A stretch of 60,463 nt of DNA, from the NCBI GenBank assembly GCA_902779165.1, contig CACZAN010000026.1:1-60463 (forward strand), in the 5' to 3' direction. Positions 40,670 to 47,300 of the stretch are shown one piece after another. How positions within the stretch are numbered: position 1 is the stretch's first letter; every line of letters begins with the position of its first letter. The DNA comes from an uncultured Bacteroidales bacterium. GTDB taxonomy: Bacteria > Bacteroidota > Bacteroidia > Bacteroidales > Bacteroidaceae. The notes beneath the pieces were generated by a model that did no database searches, was not told the DNA's origin, and saw only the letters and a list, made by a program, of their open reading frames with translations. The translations under genes were made by a program, and so were the position numbers.

Positions 40670-42688
40670 CTACATCAACTTTCGGTACTTGCCCTTGTCT
40701 TCGCCACGGGTGATCTTCTCGGCAAGTCCTTGGTCACATAGTCTTTTCAACTTGCTACAGATACTGCCCGTCTTACCTTCGTATTCGAAGCACACATCAA
40801 CGTCTTCCGACGTGAAGGGATTGGGTAGGCGCCTGTAGCCTATCAGTGTCTTCTGCTGGTGTCGTACATTTGACGCTTTATCTTTCTCGGCCCGATCATA
40901 ATATGTGTCGAGAATGCCCTTGCAGAAGTACTCCTGAAAAGCAAGCTGAGCATTGGCGATGAGTATGGCCAACCGCACATCTATTTTGTCAACTTTGAAA
41001 TCGGGACCGCATTTCCATCGTCCGTCTTCATCCTGAACCATCTTGTCCCAGTGGCGGCTGACAACAAAGGGTAGGGCGAAGTTGATGGCATGCCAGCAGG
41101 GGCGCTTTACGAGGTCTTCTTCGGCGTAGTCTTTGTCTTCGCCGGCATCATCCATGCGGTGTGTTGTCCACAGATGTAATGAATTGCTAATCAGTTCGCA
41201 GGGAATGTTGCCTTTGCAGTCATTGAGCCTGTAAGCCCATTCCTTCAGTTCGGTATCTCGCTGTCGGGCAGCGTCGTCGTAGTCATGCACCTCCAACATC
41301 TCGAAATTCGAATCTGCGTTGGGCACGATGGTGAATCTTGACATCAGACCATTGACGTTGTTGATTTCGGTGTTTATCCGCCGCAGGGCGTCGGACGTGC
41401 CCGTGTAAACGGCGTTGAAGTGAACAGGTGTCTCGCCCACCGGTGCACTTGAGGTCTTGAGGTAGGCTCCATGCGGTTCGTTGTGGTAGCTCTTGAGCCA
41501 GTAGGTTTGCAGTGCGTCCATGTGCCCCTTCTTCAGTTGCGCAAGGGTATTCTGCAGCTCGGTATCGAACTGGCTGACATGCAGCGGCCACTCCTCTCCG
41601 TCGATGGGCTCATGGGCGTTGGCTTCGGCTTCGCGCAGTGCCGCCGTGGAGGTCTCGGGGGGCAAGGCACGATAGATCCCCTTTGGTCTTGGGCTTTTAT
41701 TCTTGGCGCCACCGTTATTCTGTTCTCGCTCCGCATTAAAGGCATTGAGAGCAGCTATTTGTGGGGCGTCGGACTTGCGGACGGGATCCATGAGGATGTC
41801 ATATAAATCGCGAGCGATGGACTTCATGCTTCCCATTCGTCCGATGAGCATCACGAGTGCATTCAGTCGACTGCGCTTTCCTTTCTTGGGCCAGAATTCA
41901 TACCAGCACCGAGTCATCAACGTTGTTGCAAAAGCGCCTCCGACAAAGAACGATGCAGCATAGTACTTTTGCTTCAGTCGGAAACAGAGCAGGAGCAGCA
42001 GTGGGAAGTACTTCTTGAGTTTCTCCATCTCAGCACCAATGCGTTTCAGGATATAGAGGATGTCATCTTCATCCGCCTTGCGACCAGTCTGCCGGGCGCG
42101 CTCTTCGGCCATCAAATTCATATACTTGCGCTTGGTCACCTCTTCAATGGCCCGCTGCATTTCGCGCGATGGGCGCAGGTCTGAGAGGGTCTCGCTCTCG
42201 CGCTTCTTCAGCCGTTTCTTGGCTGCGTCGATGATGTCGTCAATCTCCTTTGCGCCGCGTTCTTGAATGATTTCCTTCACCCACGAGAGCTTTCCCAAAG
42301 CCACCTGCACCAGATGTTCATCGCCATCCAGCAGTATCATCAGGTCGCTGGCAAGCTTCAAGGCAGACTGATGGCGACTGCCTGTGGTGACACCATTGGG
42401 ATAAAGAGCGTTGATGAAGTCTTCCACTGGGTGACCGAAGGCACACAGCAGTTTCTCCTCTTCCTCGGGCGTCAGCTCCTTGGGGGACAACGCCTTCGGT
42501 ATGGGTGCCACTTGTGCGGCCAAGCGCCTGGCAGCTTCGTTGTTGGCGAGGGGTGATGACTTGCCAGCCTCCGATGAGTCTTCGTCGAACTGGTTGGCGG
42601 GATTGGTGGGGACGCAATGACCCTCACCCTGCTGATACTCTGCGCGATACTCCTTGTCGAAGTCGCATGAATAATCTAATTCTTTCAT
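40670..42688 (-). CDS. DUF3987 protein (helicase/VirE-type ATPase-like)
   Basis: 672 residues of the DUF3987 family (PF13148), widespread in Bacteroidales and often on mobile elements. An N-terminal region (1-200) is charged and partly disordered. The core contains AASFFVGGAFATTLMTRCWYEFWPKKGKRSRLNALVMLIGRMGSMKS, whose GRMGSMKS is a Walker A-like loop (about residue 285), and later VSQFDTELQNTLAQLKKG and FNAVYTGTSDALRRINTEINNVNGLMSRF, which resemble Walker B and sensor regions of VirE/primase-helicase ATPases. The C-terminus looks like a winged-helix DNA-binding end (GSICSKLKRLCDQGLAEKITRGEDKGKYRKL). The function is not established; a helicase-like role is inference. The next gene upstream ends 21 nt before its ATG. 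Confidence 0.82.
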   Translation of the reverse strand: MKELDYSCDFDKEYRAEYQQGEGHCVPTNPANQFDEDSSEAGKSSPLANNEAARRLAAQVAPIPKALSPKELTPEEEEKLLCAFGHPVEDFINALYPNGVTTGSRHQSALKLASDLMILLDGDEHLVQVALGKLSWVKEIIQERGAKEIDDIIDAAKKRLKKRESETLSDLRPSREMQRAIEEVTKRKYMNLMAEERARQTGRKADEDDILYILKRIGAEMEKLKKYFPLLLLLCFRLKQKYYAASFFVGGAFATTLMTRCWYEFWPKKGKRSRLNALVMLIGRMGSMKSIARDLYDILMDPVRKSDAPQIAALNAFNAEREQNNGGAKNKSPRPKGIYRALPPETSTAALREAEANAHEPIDGEEWPLHVSQFDTELQNTLAQLKKGHMDALQTYWLKSYHNEPHGAYLKTSSAPVGETPVHFNAVYTGTSDALRRINTEINNVNGLMSRFTIVPNADSNFEMLEVHDYDDAARQRDTELKEWAYRLNDCKGNIPCELISNSLHLWTTHRMDDAGEDKDYAEEDLVKRPCWHAINFALPFVVSRHWDKMVQDEDGRWKCGPDFKVDKIDVRLAILIANAQLAFQEYFCKGILDTYYDRAEKDKASNVRHQQKTLIGYRRLPNPFTSEDVDVCFEYEGKTGSICSKLKRLCDQGLAEKITRGEDKGKYRKLM

Positions 42689-42709
42689 AGCCGGAAAATG
42701 TTTTATGTT

Positions 42710-43474
42710 TTAAATGTTAAAAAGATGTTCTTCGTCGATAAAGTAGATGTCTTCCCGCATGGGGGTGTATGAAACCCTGGTTGCATCGATGCATGAATCA
42801 TCGACCACGGCTTTTCCCGTGCTACCCTTCATGCCCATGAGCCCAAGTTCGCGAGCCAGGCATATCTGGTTGTCGGCGATGTTGCCCAGTTCCGGACGCG
42901 CCTCGCATACCAGCCTCAGACCATGACCTGAAGACGTCTTGTGCGCCAATCGCACTTCCCACGGGAAGCCTGAGACAAGCGTGCGTTCATACAACTCAAA
43001 GGGGTCGCAAGTCAAGTGGTCGGCATCGAACATGAACAGTCCGCTCAGCACCTCGATGTTCTCCAACTTGCGGCGGTGGTAATAGACCTGCTGCCCGTTC
43101 TGGTCAAGCACAGGTTTGCCGTCCTTCTCCTTGGCTACCAACCCGAAGTCCTTGGTACCGAAGATGAAGCATGGCAGCGAGGACTTCAGCGCATTCGTCC
43201 ACTGCGTCAGCTGCTGCTGAAGCGTCAGCCCCTCGAAGCCCTTCTCCTTCTTCATCATCATGGCGCAGAAGCGCTTGAAGTTGTTGTCCTCGGCAAAGAC
43301 GTCCAAGAGTTGCCCCTCGGCGATGGCCTTGTCCACCATGCGGCGCGTCGTTATCTTCCGCGCCACGTAGGGGGCATCGACATACTTGTTAAACACTTCG
43401 TGGGTGCATGGCAGGCAGTCGCCCCCATACTGGTTCTCTTGTTGTGAAAATCGATAATTCTTTTCCATATACAT
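42710..43474 (-). CDS. BT4734-like (VirE N-terminal) protein, primase-like motifs
   Basis: 254 residues of the BT4734/BF3469 type (PF08800), which in other genomes is fused to or sits beside DUF3987. Two stretches resemble an archaeo-eukaryotic primase active site: SGLFMFDADHLTCDP (DxD) and RLAHKTSSGHGLRLVCEA (SxH). The usual third acidic residue may lie in VVDDSCIDATRVSYTP. This suggests a primase or primase-derived nucleotidyl transferase working with the downstream ATPase; it is an inference from motif spacing. The start codon overlaps the preceding gene's stop by 1 nt, and an alternative ATG is 6 nt further in. It lacks the C-terminal helicase part seen in fused homologues because DUF3987 is a separate gene. 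Confidence 0.78.
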   Translation of the reverse strand: MYMEKNYRFSQQENQYGGDCLPCTHEVFNKYVDAPYVARKITTRRMVDKAIAEGQLLDVFAEDNNFKRFCAMMMKKEKGFEGLTLQQQLTQWTNALKSSLPCFIFGTKDFGLVAKEKDGKPVLDQNGQQVYYHRRKLENIEVLSGLFMFDADHLTCDPFELYERTLVSGFPWEVRLAHKTSSGHGLRLVCEARPELGNIADNQICLARELGLMGMKGSTGKAVVDDSCIDATRVSYTPMREDIYFIDEEHLFNI

Positions 43475-44121
43475 TATTTATTTAGTGTGTGTGAAATGAT
43501 GTCTTGACGATAGCGCCCCAAGGTGACGTTCATCTGGGACTGAGCCTGCAGCAGCTGGCGCTCGATCTGCGCGGAGCACTGCAGTCGCGAAAGGATACAG
43601 ACCTCGCCCTTGGCCGAGTCTAACCATACTTGCAGCGACTCTCCGTTGTCGAAGAGCATGCGCCCCTCTGACTCTGTGTCCAGTTGAGGCTTTGTCTTCT
43701 GCTGCTCGGCGGTCAGCAGCTTGAATTGCTCGAACATCTCGGCCACCGGATCGTCGCTCTTGCCGTCCACGTTGATGTGCAGGCTATAAGAGCTTTCCTT
43801 TTCGCCCTCACTCCGATAGAAACTGGAGTTGCCGAGCTGCCTGAACATCGTCCGGTTGCTGGGCTTTGAGCCTTGGGGGATGAATTCAGCATAGCCGCTG
43901 TCCCAACGGTTCAACTTGCCCTTCAGTGTCTCTGTGGGCTTCGTTTTCGGGCGAGCCAGGTAGGTTGCCGTGTCGCCGCCTTGCGAGGTTTGGGCTTTCG
44001 TTGTCTTAATATTATTAATATAATGTTCGCGCACGAGGTTATTTCCACTTCCATCATGCTGCGCATCTGATGCGCGCTGGATGCCGCGGGGGGCGGGGTT
44101 GGGATAATTTGTAGTTTGCAT
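43474..44121 (-). CDS. Unknown protein, first gene of the DUF3987 operon
   Basis: 215 residues. I do not recognise a family. The first 100 residues are polar and probably disordered (NPAPRGIQRASDAQHDGSGNN, TSQGGDTATYLARPKTKPTETLKGKLNRWDSGYAEFIPQGSKPSNRTMF). The second half looks folded, with SSYSLHINVDGKSDDPVAEMFEQFKLLTAEQQ, GRMLFDNGESLQVWLDSAKGEVCIL and a C-terminal helix IERQLLQAQSQMNVTLGRYRQDIIS. It is preceded by a consensus promoter and coupled (1-nt overlap) to the BT4734-like gene, so it probably acts with it, for example as an accessory DNA-binding or regulatory subunit. No signal peptide or membrane segment is seen. Confidence 0.65.
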   Translation of the reverse strand: MQTTNYPNPAPRGIQRASDAQHDGSGNNLVREHYINNIKTTKAQTSQGGDTATYLARPKTKPTETLKGKLNRWDSGYAEFIPQGSKPSNRTMFRQLGNSSFYRSEGEKESSYSLHINVDGKSDDPVAEMFEQFKLLTAEQQKTKPQLDTESEGRMLFDNGESLQVWLDSAKGEVCILSRLQCSAQIERQLLQAQSQMNVTLGRYRQDIISHTLNK

Positions 44122-44144
44122 AATGAATTACTTTTAATTCGGTG

Positions 44145-44176
44145 CAAAGTTACACACTTCTTAAATTTCAGCCAAA
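44145..44176 (-). promoter_or_regulatory. Consensus promoter of the BT4734-DUF3987 operon
   Basis: On the minus strand TTTG (44173-44176), a 20-nt spacer and TAACTTTG (44145-44152), about 23 nt before the ATG of the first gene. An exact consensus match. Confidence 0.85.
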
Positions 44177-44216
44177 CATGATACAAACTTTTTGTAGGAA
44201 AAAAGCATCGCACTAA

Positions 44217-44280
44217 TTAAATACTAATCGCACTAATTCGAGACTAATTCGAGACTAATTCGAGACTAATCGCACTAATA
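44217..44280. repeat. Direct repeats (AATTCGAGACT) upstream of the operon promoter
   Basis: Three back-to-back 11-bp AATTCGAGACT units (44235-44245, 44246-44256, 44257-44267) are flanked on both sides by AATCGCACT variants. They lie about 60 nt upstream of the -33 box on the operon's own strand, a position suited to operator or iteron-like protein binding. Confidence 0.8.
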
Positions 44281-44281
44281 G

Positions 44282-44320
44282 AAAAAAAGTCGCACAAACG
44301 CTTTTCAGCATCTGTGCGAC
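44282..44320 (-). terminator. Terminator after the coiled-coil protein gene
   Basis: On the minus strand GTCGCACA (from 44320) pairs with TGTGCGAC (to 44289) over a 16-nt loop and is followed by T7 (44288-44282). It lies about 22 nt after the stop codon of the 44342-45628 gene. Confidence 0.9.
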
Positions 44321-44341
44321 CAAACACGAGCAAGTATATTG

Positions 44342-45628
44342 TTACTTCAAAGGCCCCCTAAATCCACGATCTCTTAGAGCCGCGTCAAAGTTCTTGTCTA
44401 TCCCTTGATAGATTTTGGCTGCGTGCATAGGACGATATATATCGCGATTTTTGACTTTCGCTCCAAACTTATCCTTATAAGAAACCACTACATCCGCAAT
44501 ATCGGGGTCATCCTTTCCATATATATCCTTGTAGAAGGCCCGCGCTGTCTCCTCAGAATTAAACAGAGGGGTAAACAGTTCTATGGTCATCTCTTCCACC
44601 GCCGTTGATCTTTGCTTCTGCAGTTCCTCGACCTTCTTTTCCAATTCCTGCTTCTGTGTCTTGGCATCGCTCAGCTTCTGCTCGTACTCTTGCTGCAGCC
44701 GCAGTTTCTCTTCCTGAGCTTTCTTCAACTGTTTTTTCAATTCATTGATTCGAGCCTGCATCTTCTCTGTTTCATCATCCTTCTCCACAGGTTCCAAAAG
44801 TTCTGGCGGCGTCCCCATCATGGGAGGGGCAGGGAACTTAAACTTTTCAAAGGGCAGTTTTGCAGGAAGAGGTTGTCCCGTCAGTTCAGAGCGCAGTTCA
44901 TGAAGACTTCTGTAAGCATCGGGTATTGGAGCAGAAAAAGCCCCATATCCCTCCTCTTCCGGTTCAAGCAAACGAGCTATCAGACCCAACTTCTGTGTGT
45001 TGTCCTTACAAAGGAGATTGACTGCTTCGCTAATGTCTTTACCCACTGCCAGGCAATCTTTCAGAGACTCCTTGCCATCAACGACCTCTTGGATGTTGCG
45101 GGGGGCGAAGTCGCGGTCTATATACATTGTAAACCTATAATAAAAGCTTTCTGAAATTAGGGTTTTCGCAATATTTGTATCATCAGTGATGTGGTTATTA
45201 CTAACTATTTTTTCTATTTCTCCACTGAGGACTTCAAAGAACTTATCATGATTAAATTTCTGCTTAAACCAATCTGTTTTATGCCAGCATTGCAAGATGA
45301 CATAAATCATCGACAGTTCCACCACTGTGCGATGTTGTGACAAATCATCTTTTTGCTGATTAGGATTGGGAATCTTTCTATAGTCAGCATAGTGCGCTAA
45401 GGGGTTTTCGTCAAGGAAAAACAAAGTCATGAAGAAATGCACATCGTTGAAAATACGCCGTGTTTCTTCAGTGGCATAATCGTGCTTGGGATGCAAATAG
45501 TCAATCTTCAGCAGACGGTCATATAAGAACGCATTAACTATAAATTTTTTATGTCCGTTAAAAACATTAAACTCCTCGAGCTTTTTCCGCTCGCGGTAAA
45601 TTAGTGGTCTTATCAATGAATAATTCAT
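44342..45628 (-). CDS. Unknown protein with coiled coil
   Basis: 428 residues, lower in GC than its neighbours and richer in Asn, Lys and Phe codons, which suggests a separate origin. The N-terminal half is helical and hydrophobic-rich (VHFFMTLFFLDENPLAHYADYRKI). Residues about 280-350 form a strong coiled coil (ETEKMQARINELKKQLKKAQEEK ... KKVEELQKQR). The C-terminal 75 residues (ELFTPLFNSEETARAFYKDIYGKDDPDIADVVVSYKDKFGAKVKNRDIYRPMHAAKI) resemble a short C-terminal module I recall on many otherwise unrelated Bacteroidales proteins near mobile elements. It has its own promoter and terminator, so it is a single-gene unit. No enzymatic motif is seen. Confidence 0.7.
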   Translation of the reverse strand: MNYSLIRPLIYRERKKLEEFNVFNGHKKFIVNAFLYDRLLKIDYLHPKHDYATEETRRIFNDVHFFMTLFFLDENPLAHYADYRKIPNPNQQKDDLSQHRTVVELSMIYVILQCWHKTDWFKQKFNHDKFFEVLSGEIEKIVSNNHITDDTNIAKTLISESFYYRFTMYIDRDFAPRNIQEVVDGKESLKDCLAVGKDISEAVNLLCKDNTQKLGLIARLLEPEEEGYGAFSAPIPDAYRSLHELRSELTGQPLPAKLPFEKFKFPAPPMMGTPPELLEPVEKDDETEKMQARINELKKQLKKAQEEKLRLQQEYEQKLSDAKTQKQELEKKVEELQKQRSTAVEEMTIELFTPLFNSEETARAFYKDIYGKDDPDIADVVVSYKDKFGAKVKNRDIYRPMHAAKIYQGIDKNFDAALRDRGFRGPLK

Positions 45629-45660
45629 ATGTTATATTTTTGATATTAAGTATTCACTTG

Positions 45661-45693
45661 CAAATCTACCACTTTTTTCTGACAATCCACAAT
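45661..45693 (-). promoter_or_regulatory. Promoter of the coiled-coil protein gene
   Basis: CAAATCTA (45661-45668) reads TAGATTTG on the minus strand; CAAT (45690-45693) reads ATTG, a near match to the -33 box at 21 nt. It starts 33 nt before the ATG. Confidence 0.65.
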
Positions 45694-45791
45694 TATCCCC
45701 CTTAAAAATCGTGAAAGAGTGGCCTTTTAGCCACAAAAAGGGCTTTTCACCATGATTCTGGAACGATTTCAGCCCGTCGAACTGCCATCTG

Positions 45792-45813
45792 TATTGCAAT
45801 ATTGCATTGCATT
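45792..45813. repeat. ATGCAATGCAATATTGCAAT motif, copy 2 (inverted)
   Basis: Reverse complement of the motif at 40636-40660, identical over at least 21 nt. It lies about 165 nt upstream of the coiled-coil protein gene. Confidence 0.85.
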
Positions 45814-45839
45814 TCATTTCTCCGGATATTGAAGGAAGA

Positions 45840-46100
45840 GAAAAGTAAGGAGATAATTAGTAATAATATCACTTAATAATATAATATATAAATACTTATA
45901 TAATATATACCCTCTATTCCTCTCTCATCCTACCATGCCCCTCCTCCCCATAAAAGCATTTGCAATGCAATACTGCAATATCCCCCCCCGGCACTCCTGC
46001 CGCACCACCTTTCCGCACGTATATACATAATCGCCCGCACGTATATACATAAATCATTTTACGTATATACATAAATCACTTTACGTATATACCTGCGCCG
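45840..46100. other. Origin-like intergenic region: AT-rich stretch and four 22-bp-spaced repeats
   Basis: No gene is visible between 45629 and 46126. 45845-45910 is almost pure A/T (AATAATATAATATATAAATAC and similar). The motif copy 3 follows at 45959-45980. Then ACGTATATAC occurs at 46017, 46039, 46061 and 46083, exactly 22 bp apart, within units related to ACGTATATACATAAATCAYT. AT-rich DNA beside regularly spaced iterons is the usual layout of a plasmid-type origin; that meaning is inferred. Confidence 0.5.
45959..45980. repeat. TGCAATGCAATACTGCAATA motif, copy 3
   Basis: Direct copy of the 40636-40660 motif with one T-to-C change in the core, 146 nt from inverted copy 2. Confidence 0.8.
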
Positions 46101-46126
46101 CTCGCCCCCCCCCTCTGCCTCTCATA

Positions 46127-47221
46127 TCAGCCACCGTGTGAAAGGCGTAAGCCTTGCACCGCCACCCTCGTCTCATGACCGATGGCACACACGATCTCGG
46201 CCAAATGATTCAGGTAATGAAAACGGGCGTAGTCGCTGGCGAAGGCAGGCATATCCTCAGGCCACGGTGCCAGGATCAGCAGCGCCCCATGCGCACAGGC
46301 TTCGAAACGACTGCGTTCGGGTTTCCAATATCGGCCTATCGGGTCTGCCTGTACGTGAATCAATCGCAGTTTTTGTTGCATGGCCATATTCTTTATCCGT
46401 TTCTCACATTCAGAGATGCCCGGCGTGACCAACACATCTCCGCTATTGGCTGCCGAAATCAGACGCAGGCTCTCGGTCTTCCATACATCCGTATCTTCCG
46501 TGGGCACTCCTCCTGTGCGGCGGTGGAAGAATACCTGGTGCTTCTCGGGCTGACGCAGGAGGAGCATGTTGCCGAAAGCGCTGTACCGCGTTCCTCCTAT
46601 CGTGATGCACAATGCGCGCTGGAACAGATGGGGGTATTCGCGCCGCATCATGTAGCGGAGTGGGTTATCGCGGAGATAGCGCTTCCAATTCTGCAGCTGG
46701 CCGTCGCGCATGAGAATATGGTCGTTGTAATTGGGCTCGAAGAGGGGAGGGCGGGAGACTGCGGCTGATGCCGCAGACGCGGTGGCAGATAAATGCCCGG
46801 CTGATGGTGCAGACGCGGTGGCAGATAAGTTCCCGGCTGATGGTGCAGACGCGGTGGCAGATAGGTTCCACCATGCACGGCTGACGCCGCCCTTGAAGGC
46901 ACCAATAATAATGCCCAGATGCTTGCCCGCTGGCAATGGCTCGTTGATGCGGATTATCAGATGCAAATGGTCTGGCATGAGACATACTTGCCATATTTCG
47001 ACCATGGGGTAGTAATAATGGATCTTGGGCAGCTCATTGGACAAAACTGCTTGTCCGAGTGGCGACGGCTTCAGGCGAGGCTGGTCGCCGTGCTCCCTTG
47101 TGGTCCCTACAATCTCGCCAAAGACGGGGCGCCTGTCGGCAACCGCCATGGTCACCTCGTATGTTCCTGGCACTGCGTAGTTGTGTCCGTACATGCGTCG
47201 GGTTTGACGACTATCGTTCAT
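46127..47221 (-). CDS. RAYT (REP-associated, Y1/HUH) transposase with extra C-terminal domain
   Basis: 364 residues from the ATG at 47221; a longer frame runs back into the kinase gene and was rejected. The HUH transposase core opens GTYEVTMAVADRRPVFGEIVG, has the metal-binding CLMPDHLHLIIRI (HxH), the KGGVSRAWW helix and GQLQNWKRYLRDNPLRYMMRREYPHLF with the candidate nucleophilic Tyr. Between GVSRAWW and LFEPNYNDHIL a 12-residue repeat (LSATASAPSAGN) occurs three times. After about residue 230 comes a second domain (SLRLISAANSGDVLVTPGISECEKRIKNMAMQQKLRLIHVQ ... GALLILAPW) that looks like a Rossmann-type DprA/SLOG-like fold. RAYTs mobilise REP/REPIN sequences; three such elements lie in this window, the nearest 1.5 kb away. 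Confidence 0.82.
   Translation of the reverse strand: MNDSRQTRRMYGHNYAVPGTYEVTMAVADRRPVFGEIVGTTREHGDQPRLKPSPLGQAVLSNELPKIHYYYPMVEIWQVCLMPDHLHLIIRINEPLPAGKHLGIIIGAFKGGVSRAWWNLSATASAPSAGNLSATASAPSAGHLSATASAASAAVSRPPLFEPNYNDHILMRDGQLQNWKRYLRDNPLRYMMRREYPHLFQRALCITIGGTRYSAFGNMLLLRQPEKHQVFFHRRTGGVPTEDTDVWKTESLRLISAANSGDVLVTPGISECEKRIKNMAMQQKLRLIHVQADPIGRYWKPERSRFEACAHGALLILAPWPEDMPAFASDYARFHYLNHLAEIVCAIGHETRVAVQGLRLSHGG
46771..46868. repeat. 36-bp minisatellite inside the RAYT gene
   Basis: Units 46771-46806 and 46807-46842 and a partial unit from 46843 share GCAGACGCGGTGGCAGATA and GGCTGATG. The 36-bp period keeps the reading frame and encodes 12 residues per unit. Confidence 0.9.
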
Positions 47222-47245
47222 AACCTTATTTTTTTTGTAAGAATA

Positions 47246-47255
47246 ACGTATATAC
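47246..47255. other. Single ACGTATATAC motif upstream of RAYT gene
   Basis: The same decamer as the four 22-bp-spaced copies at 46017-46092, here 25 nt before the RAYT start codon, so the motif flanks the transposase gene on both sides. Related ACGTATTTAC and TATATACGT occur at 53001-53035. Confidence 0.6.
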
Positions 47256-47300
47256 GGGCGAACATTATATATATATCGCGCGGGCGAGGTTCCTGCGACG

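Noticed and set aside
40523-40741. 72-codon plus-strand frame across the DUF3987 gene end
   Set aside because: It is made of the terminator, the TGCAATGC motif and antisense DUF3987 sequence.
45632-45817. 61-codon frame beginning MKCNAILQY upstream of the coiled-coil protein
   Set aside because: Its first codons are the repeated TGCAATGCAATATTG motif and the frame covers the promoter of the next gene; it is more likely non-coding.
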